Assembly: GCF_014269225.2 (NCBI RefSeq)
Contig: NZ_CP077097.1
Coordinates: forward strand, 1,618,001-1,682,000
Direction: 5' to 3'
Length of the DNA stretch: 64,000 bases
Source: Pseudomonas anuradhapurensis
GTDB lineage: Bacteria; Pseudomonadota; Gammaproteobacteria; Pseudomonadales; Pseudomonadaceae
Below, in pieces: positions 28,322 through 37,232 of this stretch; positions within the stretch are counted from its first letter, which is position 1, and each line of letters opens with the position of its first letter. A program made the position numbers and the translations under genes. The notes beneath the pieces are model-generated. The model saw only the letters and a program-made list of their open reading frames with translations, ran no database searches and had not been told where the DNA came from.

Positions 28322-29062
28322 ATGAGCCTGCAAGGTAAAGTTGCATTGGTCACCGGCGCCAGCCGTGGCATTGGCCAGGCCATCGCCCTCGAGCTGGGCC
28401 GCCAGGGCGCGACCGTGATCGGTACCGCCACTTCGGCTTCCGGCGCCGAGCGCATCGCCGCCACCCTGAAGGAGCACGGCATCACCGGCACCGGCATGGA
28501 GCTGAACGTGACCAGCGCCGAATCGGTCGAGGCCGTGCTGGCCGCCATCGGCGAGCAGTTCGGTGCCCCCGCCATCCTGGTCAACAACGCCGGTATCACC
28601 CGTGACAACCTCATGCTGCGCATGAAGGACGACGAGTGGTTCGACGTGATCGACACCAACCTGAACAGCCTCTACCGTCTGTCCAAGGGCGTGCTGCGTG
28701 GCATGACCAAGGCGCGTTGGGGTCGTATCATCAGCATCGGCTCGGTCGTCGGTGCCATGGGTAACGCCGGCCAGGCCAACTACGCGGCCGCCAAGGCGGG
28801 CCTCGAAGGTTTCAGCCGCGCCCTGGCGCGTGAAGTGGGCTCGCGCGGTATCACCGTCAACTCGGTGACCCCGGGCTTCATCGACACCGACATGACCCGC
28901 GAACTGCCGGAAGCGCAGCGTGAAGCGCTGCAGACCCAGATCCCGCTGGGCCGCCTGGGCCAGGCCGACGAAATCGCCAAGGTGGTTTCGTTCCTGGCAT
29001 CCGACGGCGCAGCCTACGTCACCGGCGCTACCGTGCCGGTCAACGGCGGGATGTACATGTAA
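28322..29062 (+). CDS. fabG: 3-oxoacyl-ACP reductase FabG
   Basis: A 246-residue short-chain dehydrogenase that reduces beta-ketoacyl-ACP with NADPH. The Rossmann motif TGASRGIG is at about residues 11-18, NNAG follows, and the catalytic triad is Ser141, Tyr154 and Lys158 (NYAAAKAG). It lies 15 bases after fabD with GGAG before its ATG. It is essential, with normal length. Confidence 0.97.
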   Translation: MSLQGKVALVTGASRGIGQAIALELGRQGATVIGTATSASGAERIAATLKEHGITGTGMELNVTSAESVEAVLAAIGEQFGAPAILVNNAGITRDNLMLRMKDDEWFDVIDTNLNSLYRLSKGVLRGMTKARWGRIISIGSVVGAMGNAGQANYAAAKAGLEGFSRALAREVGSRGITVNSVTPGFIDTDMTRELPEAQREALQTQIPLGRLGQADEIAKVVSFLASDGAAYVTGATVPVNGGMYM

Positions 29063-29186
29063 CACAGCAACTCAATGTGACGGATTTCGTAAAAAAAGAG
29101 TCATACTGCGAGCCTAAAATCCGTTATAAAGCTGCAACCAGATTCCAGGCAGTGGGTACGGTGACTGGCCTGAAAGTGCGTTTAGC

Positions 29187-29214
29187 TTGAAAAGCGAACG
29201 TCTTTCTATAAAAT
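29187..29214 (+). promoter_or_regulatory. acpP promoter
   Basis: TTGAAA (29187-29192), a 16-base spacer, and TAAAAT (29209-29214) lie about 50 bases before the acpP start. This explains how acpP can be expressed more strongly than the rest of the fab cluster. Confidence 0.7.
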
Positions 29215-29264
29215 TAGCCACCGGCCAGCTGCCTGACATATATCCATTAGGAGTAAACCTAGGT

Positions 29265-29501
29265 ATGAGCAACATCGAAGAACGCGTCAAGAAAATCGTC
29301 GCCGAGCAACTGGGCGTCAAGGAAGAGGAAGTGACTCTCGAGAAGTCCTTCGTCGATGACCTGGGTGCCGATTCGCTTGACACCGTTGAGCTGGTGATGG
29401 CTCTGGAAGAGGAATTCGAGACCGAAATCCCTGACGAAGAAGCCGAGAAGATCACTACCGTTCAAGCTGCCGTAGACTACGTCAAAGCCCACCAGGCCTA
29501 A
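29265..29501 (+). CDS. acpP: Acyl carrier protein
   Basis: A 78-residue acidic protein starting [20 protein letters not shown]. The phosphopantetheine attachment site is Ser37 in [19 protein letters not shown] lies 11 bases before the ATG. It has its own promoter and terminator inside the fab cluster, in keeping with its very high expression. Confidence 0.98.
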   Translation: MSNIEERVKKIVAEQLGVKEEEVTLEKSFVDDLGADSLDTVELVMALEEEFETEIPDEEAEKITTVQAAVDYVKAHQA

Positions 29502-29530
29502 GACGCTCCAGTCGACGCTACTTGTCGGGG

Positions 29531-29566
29531 AAAACCGCACTGCCTTCGCCGGCGTGCGGTTTTTTC
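29531..29566 (+). terminator. Rho-independent terminator after acpP
   Basis: AAAACCGCAC - 13-base loop - GTGCGG then TTTTTTC. It separates acpP from fabF. Confidence 0.9.
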
Positions 29567-29687
29567 TTTGCGAGCGCCCGTATTTTCCAGGCTGCCTCGT
29601 TCACCGCGTACCAAGAGCCTGTTGCCATTTCATTCCTGCGCTTGAATGCAATGGCAAGAGACTCTGTTATTAGAAAAGGAGAGTACT

Positions 29688-30932
29688 GTGTCGCGTAGAC
29701 GCGTCGTGGTCACCGGTATGGGTATGCTATCGCCACTGGGTACCGATGTACCGAGCACCTGGCAGGGCATTCTGGCTGGCCGCAGTGGCATCGGTCCGAT
29801 CGAGCATACGGACCTGTCTGCCTACTCCACCCGTTTTGGCGGCTCGGTGAAAGGCTTCGAGGTCGAGCAATACCTGTCGGCCAAGGAGGCCCGCAAGCTC
29901 GACCTGTTCATCCAGTACGGCCTGGCGGCCGGTTTCCAGGCGGTGCGTAATGCCGGCCTGGAAGTCACCGACGCCAACCGCGAGCGGATTGGCGTAGCCA
30001 TGGGCTCGGGTATCGGCGGCCTGACCAACATCGAAGAAACCAGCCGCACCCTGCACGATTCGGGGCCGCGTCGCATTTCGCCGTTCTTCGTGCCGGGCTC
30101 GATCATCAACATGATCTCCGGCTTCCTGTCGATTCACCTGGGCCTGCAGGGGCCGAACTATGCCATCGCCACGGCGTGCACCACCGGCACCCACTGCATC
30201 GGCATGGCCGCGCGCAACATCGCCTACGGTGAAGCTGACGTGATGATCGCCGGTGGCGCCGAAATGGCTGCCTGCGGCCTGGGCATGGGCGGTTTCGGTG
30301 CCTCGCGTGCACTGTCCACCCGCAACGACGAGCCAAGCCGGGCCAGCCGTCCGTGGGACAAGGGCCGTGACGGCTTCGTGCTGTCCGACGGTGCCGGTGC
30401 CCTGGTGCTTGAAGAGCTGGAGCACGCCAAGGCGCGTGGTGCCACCATCTATGCCGAGCTGGTCGGCTTCGGCATGAGCGGTGATGCCTACCACATGACA
30501 TCGCCGCCCGACACCGGTGAAGGCGCTGCCCGCTGCATGGCCAACGCCCTGCGCGATGCCGGCATCCAGCCGGAAGAGGTCAGCTACATCAACGCCCATG
30601 GCACCTCCACCCCGGCGGGCGACATCGCTGAAGTCGCAGCGATCAAGCGCGTGTTCGGCGAGCATGCCTACAAGCTGGCGGTCAGCTCGACCAAGTCGAT
30701 GACCGGCCACCTGCTGGGCGCTGCCGGTGCGGTGGAAGCGATCTTCAGCGTCCTGGCCATCAACAGCCAGATGGCGCCGCCTACCATCAACCTGGACGAG
30801 CCGGACGAAGGTTGCGACCTCGACTTCGTGCCGCACCAGGCGCGCAGCATGCCGATCGACGTGGTGCTGTCCAACTCGTTCGGTTTCGGCGGTACCAACG
30901 GTTCGCTGGTGTTCCGCCGGTTCGCCGGTTGA
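29688..30932 (+). CDS. fabF: 3-oxoacyl-ACP synthase II FabF
   Basis: A 414-residue beta-ketoacyl-ACP synthase that elongates acyl-ACPs. The active-site Cys164 is in [12 protein letters not shown] (E. coli Cys163), and the two histidines lie in [12 protein letters not shown] and [14 protein letters not shown]. The start is GTG ([10 protein letters not shown]) with AGGAG 9 bases upstream; the open frame 5' of it is not conserved. Its stop shares a base with the pabC start. Confidence 0.97.
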   Translation: MSRRRVVVTGMGMLSPLGTDVPSTWQGILAGRSGIGPIEHTDLSAYSTRFGGSVKGFEVEQYLSAKEARKLDLFIQYGLAAGFQAVRNAGLEVTDANRERIGVAMGSGIGGLTNIEETSRTLHDSGPRRISPFFVPGSIINMISGFLSIHLGLQGPNYAIATACTTGTHCIGMAARNIAYGEADVMIAGGAEMAACGLGMGGFGASRALSTRNDEPSRASRPWDKGRDGFVLSDGAGALVLEELEHAKARGATIYAELVGFGMSGDAYHMTSPPDTGEGAARCMANALRDAGIQPEEVSYINAHGTSTPAGDIAEVAAIKRVFGEHAYKLAVSSTKSMTGHLLGAAGAVEAIFSVLAINSQMAPPTINLDEPDEGCDLDFVPHQARSMPIDVVLSNSFGFGGTNGSLVFRRFAG

Positions 30933-31747
30933 TGCACAGCTGGATCGACGGCCAGCCAGCGGCTGCAGTCAACCTGCAGAACCGCGGTCTGGCCTACGGC
31001 GATGGCCTGTTCGAGACCATCGCCGTGCGTGGCGGCCGGCCCAGCCTGCTGGACGGCCACCTCGCCCGCCTGGCGCTGGGTTGCCAGCGCCTGGCGATCG
31101 ATGCCGACCTGGCACTGGTGCGCGACGAACTCCTGCGCTATGCCAGCCAGCTCGGTGATGGCGTTGCCAAACTCATCATTACCCGTGGTGACAGCCAGCG
31201 CGGCTATGCGCCGGTTGCCGGTGCCATGCCGCGACGTATCCTGCAGGGCGGCCCGTTACCCAGCTATCCTGTCGAACATGCCGAGCGCGGCGTGCGGCTG
31301 TTCCTGTGCCAGACCCGGCTTGGCGAGCAACCCCTGCTGGCCGGGCTGAAGCACCTCAACCGCCTGGAGCAGGTGCTGGCCCGTGCCGAATGGCAGGACA
31401 GCGAACATGCCGAAGGGCTGATGCGCGATGGGCAGGGCAGGCTGATCGAAGGGGTGTTCAGCAATCTGTTCCTGGTGCGCGACAGCAAGCTGTTCACGGC
31501 TGACCTCAGCCGTTGCGGCGTCGCTGGCGTGATGCGCGCGGCGTTGCTGCAACAGGCGGCGCTGCAGGGCATCCCGCTGCAGGTATGCGACCTGCCGTTC
31601 GAGGCGCTGGAACAGGCCGATGAAGTATTTGTTTGCAATAGTGTCTACGGTGTCTGGCCCGTGCGTGGCATCGCCGCGCTAAACTGGTCGCCGGGCCCGC
31701 TCACCCGTAAACTGCAGGCCGTTGCCCGTACGTTACTGGAAACCTGA
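30932..31747 (+). CDS. pabC: Aminodeoxychorismate lyase PabC
   Basis: A 271-residue PLP enzyme of the class IV aminotransferase fold. It releases pyruvate from 4-amino-4-deoxychorismate to give 4-aminobenzoate for folate. The PLP lysine is Lys140 in LLAGLKHLNRLEQVLAR; NRGLAYGDGLFETI and EGVFSNLFLV are family motifs. It is coupled to fabF by a one-base overlap, and mltG starts 4 bases after its stop. Confidence 0.95.
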   Translation: MHSWIDGQPAAAVNLQNRGLAYGDGLFETIAVRGGRPSLLDGHLARLALGCQRLAIDADLALVRDELLRYASQLGDGVAKLIITRGDSQRGYAPVAGAMPRRILQGGPLPSYPVEHAERGVRLFLCQTRLGEQPLLAGLKHLNRLEQVLARAEWQDSEHAEGLMRDGQGRLIEGVFSNLFLVRDSKLFTADLSRCGVAGVMRAALLQQAALQGIPLQVCDLPFEALEQADEVFVCNSVYGVWPVRGIAALNWSPGPLTRKLQAVARTLLET

Positions 31748-31751
31748 ATTC

Positions 31752-32939
31752 GTGAGACGCAAATTCCTGCTGCTGCTGGAAATGAGCTTGATCCTTGCCG
31801 GCCTGGCCGTTGGCTGGTCGGCCTGGAAGGTCAACTCGGTCCTGCAGCAGCCCTTGCACGTGACGCAGGAACGCCTGCTCGACGTGCCCAATGGCACCAA
31901 CCCCAACCGCATGTTCTATCGCATGCAGAACGAAGGGTTGCTGGACGACGCTGTCTGGTTGCGCCTGTACTGGCGGTTCAATATGGCCGGTACGCCCCTG
32001 CACACCGGCGAGTACCGCCTGACCCCCGGCATGACCGTCGAGCAGCTGTTCGATGCCTGGCGGCGGGCCGACGTGGTGCAGTACAACCTCACCCTGGTCG
32101 AGGGCTGGACCTTCCGCCAGGTGCGGGCTGCCGTGGCCAGGCATGAAAAGCTCAAGCACACCCTGGACGGCCTGTCGGATGCAGAGGTGATGGACAAGCT
32201 CGGCCATACCGGTGTGTTCCCCGAAGGGCGCTTCTTCCCCGACACCTACCGCTTCGTGCGGGGCATGAGCGACGTCGAGCTGCTGCAGCAGGCGTACATG
32301 CGCCTGGATGAAGTGCTGGCCAAGGAGTGGGCGGAGCGCGCCACCGACCTGCCGTACCGCGACCCGTACCAGGCGCTGATCATGGCCTCGCTGGTGGAGA
32401 AGGAAACCGGTATTCCCCAGGAGCGCGGGCAGATCGCCGGGGTCTTCGTGCGGCGCCTGCGCCTGGGCATGATGCTGCAGACCGACCCGACGGTGATCTA
32501 CGGCATGGGTGAGCGCTACAACGGCAAGATCACGCGTGCCGACCTGCGCGAGCCGACGCCGTACAACACCTACACCATGACCGGGTTGCCGCCGACGCCG
32601 ATTGCCATGGTCGGCCGCGAGGCGATTCATGCGGCGCTCAACCCGTCGGATGGCACCAGCCTGTACTTCGTCGCCCGTGGCGATGGCAGCCATGTGTTTT
32701 CCGACGACCTCGACGACCACAACTCGGCGGTGCGCGAATTCCAGCTCAAGCGCCGTGCGGACTACCGCTCCAGCCCCGCGCCACAGCCCCAGCCGGGGGC
32801 CAACGCGGGCGCGTCGCCTGAAGCGCCAGCGGCGGATGAGCCGGCCGAGCAGCCCGCGCCCGATCAACCGCCTGAGCAGGACGCCCCGGTCGGCGGCGCG
32901 CAAGCAGCCGAACGGCCGAAGCCTGACGAACAACCTTGA
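31752..32939 (+). CDS. mltG: Endolytic murein transglycosylase MltG
   Basis: A 395-residue inner-membrane enzyme that cuts nascent glycan strands. One N-terminal membrane helix (LLLLEMSLILAGLAVGW) precedes the YceG domain with the catalytic Glu218 in ASLVEKETGIPQERGQIAGV and the DPTVIYGMG and PYNTYTMTGLPPTPI motifs. The start is GTG. Residues from about 340 on form an Ala/Pro/Glu-rich tail (AADEPAEQPAPDQPPEQ). The P. aeruginosa order would place tmk right after it. Here the sequence after the stop is the antisense of an unrelated truncated gene. Confidence 0.95.
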   Translation: MRRKFLLLLEMSLILAGLAVGWSAWKVNSVLQQPLHVTQERLLDVPNGTNPNRMFYRMQNEGLLDDAVWLRLYWRFNMAGTPLHTGEYRLTPGMTVEQLFDAWRRADVVQYNLTLVEGWTFRQVRAAVARHEKLKHTLDGLSDAEVMDKLGHTGVFPEGRFFPDTYRFVRGMSDVELLQQAYMRLDEVLAKEWAERATDLPYRDPYQALIMASLVEKETGIPQERGQIAGVFVRRLRLGMMLQTDPTVIYGMGERYNGKITRADLREPTPYNTYTMTGLPPTPIAMVGREAIHAALNPSDGTSLYFVARGDGSHVFSDDLDDHNSAVREFQLKRRADYRSSPAPQPQPGANAGASPEAPAADEPAEQPAPDQPPEQDAPVGGAQAAERPKPDEQP

Positions 32940-32940
32940 G

Positions 32941-33028
32941 GGCTGCCGGTGTGCCAGGCGAGCCGATGTTCGCGCTCGTCGAGCGCCGACATCGGCAGCG
33001 CCTGGCGCAGGCTTGCGCCTTCGCTCAT
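32941..33028 (-). pseudogene. 5' remnant of a gene coupled to the MFS transporter, cut off at mltG
   Basis: The ATG at 33028 overlaps the MFS stop (ATGA) and is preceded by GGAGG, so this was a real translated gene of the MFS operon. About 30 codons remain (MSEGASLRQALPMSALDERE...). The frame then runs into the antisense of the mltG 3' end and loses meaning at about 32940. The family cannot be recognised from what is left. It marks one edge of a deletion or insertion junction. Confidence 0.6.
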
Positions 33029-34389
33029 GCTACCTCCAGCAACTGCGCGCGGGGCTGCGCGTCGGGCCGCTTCAGCATCACCGCCGGGATCGCCATGACC
33101 AGTGCGCCGCTGATGAACAGGCACAGGCCTAGCACATAGGTGCCGTTGTTGATGTCGCCGGTGAGGTTCTCTGCCACGGCTGTGATCATCGAACCGGTGA
33201 AACCGGACAGGTTGCCGAAAGCGTTGATCATGCCAATGCCAGCCGCAGCAGCGACACCTGAGAGCACTGTGCCCGGCAGCGTCCAGAAGATAGGCATCAG
33301 GCTGAGCACCCCTGATGCAGCGACGGTCAGGAACAGGATTGAAAGCACGACGTCATGTGCGAAGGCTGCACTGAGGATCAGTCCGCAGCCACCGATGAAC
33401 GCCGGGATCGCAGCATGCAGCCGCCGTTCGCCAGTGCGGTTGGAGTGGCGTGCGTTGAGGAACATGGCAATTACCGCCACGCTATAGGGGATGGCGGTCA
33501 GCAAGCCGATTTCCAGGCTGCTGGTCACTCCCGCACTCTTGATGATCGATGGCATCCAGAAGGCCAGGCCATAGAAGCCTGTGTTGAAAGTCAGCAGGAT
33601 GAATACCAGCAGCCAGACTCGTGGGCTGAAGAAGGCATCCTTCAGGCGCGAAACCTTGCCGTGCGCATCTTGCTTCAGGTTGGCCTTGAGCAGTTCCTTT
33701 TCTTGCTGGGACAACCAGGCAGCCTTGTCGATGTTGTCGCACAAGCAGCCAAAAACGATTGCCGCCATGACCAGCGATGGTACGCCCTCGATCAGCAGCA
33801 TCCACTGCCAGCCGGCCATACCGTGCCAGCCGTCCATGCTGGTCATCAGCCACCCCGACAAGATACCGCCTAGCGTCAGGCTGACAGGCAGTGCCATCAG
33901 GAACCCAGACATCACTCGGCTTTGGCGATGGGTGGGGAACCAGTAGTTGAGGTAAAGAATCACGCCTGGGAAGAAGCCGGCCTCACAGATGCCGAGCAGG
34001 AAACGCAGCACGTAGAACATTGTGCTGGACTCGACGTGGAAGAACGAGGCGAGGGGTTGGGTAAACGCGACAGCCATGGAGACGATGGCCCAGCTCAGCA
34101 TGATGCGGGCAATCCAGAACCGGGCGCCGTATCGATGCAGCAGCAGGTTGCTCGGGACCTCAAACAGAAAATAGCCCCAGAAGAAAACGCTGGCGCCGAG
34201 GGCATAGACGGTATTACTGAATTGCAGATCCTCCAGCATGCTCAGTTTCGCGAACCCGATATTCACCCGGTCGAGATAGGCAGCCATGTAACACAGCAAC
34301 AGGACCGGCAGGATGCGGACGATTACTTTGCGATAGGTGCGATCCTCGAAAGCCTGATCGCGCACGGGGTCGACAACTTGATGATCCAT
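33025..34389 (-). CDS. MFS transporter, anion:cation symporter family
   Basis: A 454-residue permease with 12 predicted helices. The N-terminal pattern RILPVLLLCYMAAYLDRVNI and the RFLLGICEAGFFPGVILYLN segment are typical of the ACS family, which imports sugar acids and other organic anions. With the neighbouring enzymes it is the likely pentonate importer. I chose MDHQVVDPVR at 34389 (AAGAGG upstream). It lies downstream of the semialdehyde dehydrogenase on the same strand. By hand count one 60-base row (33541-33600) is only 52% GC against about 65% in the neighbouring dehydrogenase. Confidence 0.88.
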   Translation of the reverse strand: MDHQVVDPVRDQAFEDRTYRKVIVRILPVLLLCYMAAYLDRVNIGFAKLSMLEDLQFSNTVYALGASVFFWGYFLFEVPSNLLLHRYGARFWIARIMLSWAIVSMAVAFTQPLASFFHVESSTMFYVLRFLLGICEAGFFPGVILYLNYWFPTHRQSRVMSGFLMALPVSLTLGGILSGWLMTSMDGWHGMAGWQWMLLIEGVPSLVMAAIVFGCLCDNIDKAAWLSQQEKELLKANLKQDAHGKVSRLKDAFFSPRVWLLVFILLTFNTGFYGLAFWMPSIIKSAGVTSSLEIGLLTAIPYSVAVIAMFLNARHSNRTGERRLHAAIPAFIGGCGLILSAAFAHDVVLSILFLTVAASGVLSLMPIFWTLPGTVLSGVAAAAGIGMINAFGNLSGFTGSMITAVAENLTGDINNGTYVLGLCLFISGALVMAIPAVMLKRPDAQPRAQLLEVA

Positions 34390-34488
34390 AACCAGCCTCT
34401 TGGCATGTCGTGCATGCCTGATTGTTGTTATTGAAAGAGCACCGGGCACGACCGCACCCGGTGGTGTTGCGCCTGTGAGTAACAGTGT

Positions 34489-36072
34489 TCAGTGAATCGG
34501 TTCGCGGGTGGGCTGGCCATCGACCAGTCTCAGCAGCCTCAGTGGGTTGGCGTCGCGCAGTGCCTCGGGAAGCAGTGCGTCGGGAAAATTCTGGTAGCAC
34601 ACCGGACGCAGGAAGCGCTCTATCGCCAGCGTGCCGACCGAGGTGCCACGGCTATCCGAGGTGGCCGGATACGGGCCACCATGAACCATCGCCTCGCATA
34701 CCTCGACGCCAGTCGGGTAACCGTTGACCAGCACCCGGCCAACCTTCTGTTCAAGCACCGTTACCAAAGACGCGGCTTGCGCCAGGTCGCCGGGCTCGCC
34801 AATCAGCGTGGCGGTCAGTTGGCCGCCAAGTGCGTGCAACGCTGCGACCAGCTGCTCTTGATCAGCCAGTTCAACCACCACCGTGGCCGGGCCGAAGATT
34901 TCTTCCTGCAGCAGCGGTTCACCGTCCAGCAGCAATTTCGCATCGGCCTGGAACAGTTGCGGCCAGGCCTGATTACCCTGCTGCTCGGCCCCGGCAAGCA
35001 GGCGGATGCCGGCCCGCGCCTTGAGGGTGGCCACACCCTGGGCGTAGCTGGCCAGGGTGCCGGCGTTGAGCATGGTTTGCGGCGCCTGTTCGGCCATCTG
35101 TGCGCTCAAGTGCTCGACGAAGGCGCTGAACTGCGCTGAGCGTACCCCCAGCACCAAGCCAGGATTGGTGCAGAACTGTCCACACCCCAATACCACCGAA
35201 GCCGTCAGTTCACGCGCCACGGCCTCGCCGCGAATCGCCAGTGCCTGGGGCAGGACCAGTACCGGGTTGATACTGCTCATTTCGGCGAATACCGGAATAG
35301 GCCGAGGTCGCGCCGCGGCCATATCGCACAAGGCCCGTCCGCCCTTGAGCGAGCCGGTGAAACCAACGGCCTGAATGTCCGGGTGCCTGACCAGCGCCTC
35401 GCCGACCCTGCCGCCAAACACCATGTTGAATACACCAGCCGGCATCGCGCAGCGCTCAGCGGCGCCGACGATGGCCTCGGCCACCCATTGCGCCGTGGCC
35501 ATGTGGCCGCTGTGTGCCTTGAACACCACTGGGCAGCCAGCGGCCAACGCTGCGGCGGTGTCGCCACCGGCCGTCGAGAATGCCAAGGGGAAGTTGCTGG
35601 CGCCAAAGACGGCGACCGGCCCCAGGCCCATGCGGCATTGGCGGATGTCCAGGCGCGGCAGGGGCAGACGCTCGGGTTGTGCACGATCAATGCGAGCGCC
35701 GGTGAAATCACCTCGGCGCAGTACCGTGGCGAACAGCCTCAGCTGGCCGCTGGTGCGCGCCCGCTCGCCCTGGATACGCGCTGGCGGCAAGGCCGTTTCA
35801 CGGCATACGGTTTCGATGAAGTCATCCCCCAAGCCATCCAGTGCCTCGGCGATCGCATCGAGGAACTCGGCGCGCCGCTCGGCGGGCAGCGCCCGGTAGA
35901 CTGGATAGGCTGCAGCCGCCGCACGGGCAGCGGCGTCCACCTCCTGTTCAGTGGCTTGATAAAACGCACCGGGCAGCGCCTGTCCGGTGCGCGCATCGAT
36001 GCTGTAGAGGGTCGCCTGGCCAGTAGCGCGGCGGCTCCCGCCGATGAATTGTTGGCCTGCGTGTAGCGTCAT
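34489..36072 (-). CDS. Alpha-ketoglutaric semialdehyde dehydrogenase (NADP-type ALDH)
   Basis: A 527-residue aldehyde dehydrogenase of the AraE/XylA class that oxidises 2,5-dioxopentanoate to alpha-ketoglutarate, the last step of the Weimberg route. The catalytic cysteine is in LGCGQFCTNPGL (about residue 301) and the general base in FAEMSSINPV; FGASNFPLAFSTAGGDTAAA lies in the cofactor region. The unusual FAE(M)S-N pattern and 520-plus length separate it from ordinary ALDHs. I chose MTLHAGQQFIGG at 36072, with GAGGA upstream. A palindrome at 36160-36174 upstream matches the one at the divergent promoter. Confidence 0.9.
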   Translation of the reverse strand: MTLHAGQQFIGGSRRATGQATLYSIDARTGQALPGAFYQATEQEVDAAARAAAAAYPVYRALPAERRAEFLDAIAEALDGLGDDFIETVCRETALPPARIQGERARTSGQLRLFATVLRRGDFTGARIDRAQPERLPLPRLDIRQCRMGLGPVAVFGASNFPLAFSTAGGDTAAALAAGCPVVFKAHSGHMATAQWVAEAIVGAAERCAMPAGVFNMVFGGRVGEALVRHPDIQAVGFTGSLKGGRALCDMAAARPRPIPVFAEMSSINPVLVLPQALAIRGEAVARELTASVVLGCGQFCTNPGLVLGVRSAQFSAFVEHLSAQMAEQAPQTMLNAGTLASYAQGVATLKARAGIRLLAGAEQQGNQAWPQLFQADAKLLLDGEPLLQEEIFGPATVVVELADQEQLVAALHALGGQLTATLIGEPGDLAQAASLVTVLEQKVGRVLVNGYPTGVEVCEAMVHGGPYPATSDSRGTSVGTLAIERFLRPVCYQNFPDALLPEALRDANPLRLLRLVDGQPTREPIH

Positions 36073-36159
36073 GGATGATTCCTCGGCGTTACGGAAGACA
36101 TGGGGCGCTAATCTAGGTGGCTCAGTGATTCTTGCCCAATGGCTTTTAGGGATCATCCG

Positions 36160-36174
36160 ATAACGGAAGGTTAT
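36160..36174. promoter_or_regulatory. Candidate LysR operator upstream of the semialdehyde dehydrogenase
   Basis: ATAAC-GGAAG-GTTAT, extended to GATAAC/GTTATC. It fits the T-N11-A form of LysR boxes, lies about 88 bases before the dehydrogenase ATG, overlaps the end of the LysR gene, and has the same arms and spacing as 37137-37151. Confidence 0.65.
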
Positions 36175-37118
36175 CAATCCTCCGAAACGCGACGCGCATG
36201 TGTCAGGAGAATCTCGGCGAACTCCAAGGCCGCGCCGCTCAAGGGCTCGCCTTTGCGGGTGAGAATGCCGTAGTCCTGGGGCGTCAGGTGCAGTGGCGTG
36301 TCAAGGTTGACCAGTACGCCACTGGCCAGGTGCGGCTCGACCATCGCCTGCGGCAGCATGCCGATCATTGGCCCGCCCAAAAGCACCTTGAGGAAGGTCT
36401 GCATGGAAATGGTATCGATGGTATTGCGCGGCACCGCTACGCCCGCCTGGGCGAAGGCCCGCTCCATGCGCCCGCGGATGGGCGTGCCCTTGGGGTACAG
36501 AATCCACGGCCACTCCAGCAGCTGCGGCAAGGTCACAGGCCCGGCATTGCTCAATGGGTGCTGGTCATTGACCACGAAGCAGAAGGGTTCTGGCGCCAGT
36601 GGCTGGAAGTCGAAGCGCTGGTGCTGCGACACGTCGGTGAAGCGGGCCACGGCCAGGTGCAGGATCTTGTCCTCGAGCATGGCCATCAGGTGATCGCTGG
36701 TCTGCTCCACCACCTCGATCGACAGCAATGGCTTGCGCTGCTTGATCTCGACGATGGCATCCGGCAGCGCCACGGCGGTGGCAGCAAAGATGCCGCCCAC
36801 CTTCAAATGGCCGTGCCCCCCTTGGCGCAGGCTGTCGATCTGATCGACGAAGTTGCGCGCATCGTTCAGGGCGACCTGGGCATAGCGCAATACCTGCTCG
36901 CCCAACGCGGTGGGTGGCATGCTGCGTGGCAGGCGGTCGAACAGGGCGAAACCGAGCAAATTCTCGATTTCCTTGAGCATCTTGCTGATCGCCGGCTGGG
37001 TGAGGTTCATCTGCTGCGCCGCCAGGTGCATGTTGTGGGTGCGCCCAAGCGTGTCAATCAGCAACAGGTGGCGGAACTTGAGCCAGTTGCAGACGTGGGA
37101 GAAAGACAGGTCCGACAT
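36174..37118 (-). CDS. LysR-type regulator of the pentonate cluster
   Basis: A 314-residue LysR regulator. The winged helix lies at about residues 17-75 (MHLAAQQMNLTQPAISKMLK, then ENLLGFALFDRLPR), followed by a substrate-binding domain. It is close to the GbpR/Cbl-like class that responds to sugars or sugar acids. I chose MSDLSFSHVC at 37118 with AAGGTGG upstream. It is divergent from the FAH-family dehydratase across 114 bases that contain a candidate operator. It probably senses a pathway sugar acid or keto-acid. Confidence 0.9.
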   Translation of the reverse strand: MSDLSFSHVCNWLKFRHLLLIDTLGRTHNMHLAAQQMNLTQPAISKMLKEIENLLGFALFDRLPRSMPPTALGEQVLRYAQVALNDARNFVDQIDSLRQGGHGHLKVGGIFAATAVALPDAIVEIKQRKPLLSIEVVEQTSDHLMAMLEDKILHLAVARFTDVSQHQRFDFQPLAPEPFCFVVNDQHPLSNAGPVTLPQLLEWPWILYPKGTPIRGRMERAFAQAGVAVPRNTIDTISMQTFLKVLLGGPMIGMLPQAMVEPHLASGVLVNLDTPLHLTPQDYGILTRKGEPLSGAALEFAEILLTHARRVSED

Positions 37119-37136
37119 GTGATCCACCTTGTTGCA

Positions 37137-37151
37137 ATAACCCAGTGTTAT
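37137..37151. promoter_or_regulatory. Candidate LysR operator in the divergent lysR-FAH promoter
   Basis: ATAAC-CCAGT-GTTAT, 19 bases upstream of the LysR start and 82 bases upstream of the FAH-family gene. The arms and spacing are identical to 36160-36174, and only the five central bases differ. Confidence 0.65.
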
Positions 37152-37232
37152 CGAATAGTGAAAAGATGCCATTGGAGTTTATCGCCTGGCATGCCTAGCG
37201 TGCAGTTTTCCTGTGCCGAGAGATTTGATGCC

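Noticed and set aside
29080..29124. ACGGATTT ... AAATCCGT stem after fabG as a terminator
   Set aside because: The loop is about 29 bases and no T-run follows the stem, so it is weak as a terminator.
36198..37232. The 345-codon 5' extension of the FAH-family gene frame
   Set aside because: It is the antisense of the LysR gene. Homology and a ribosome site place the true start at 37233.
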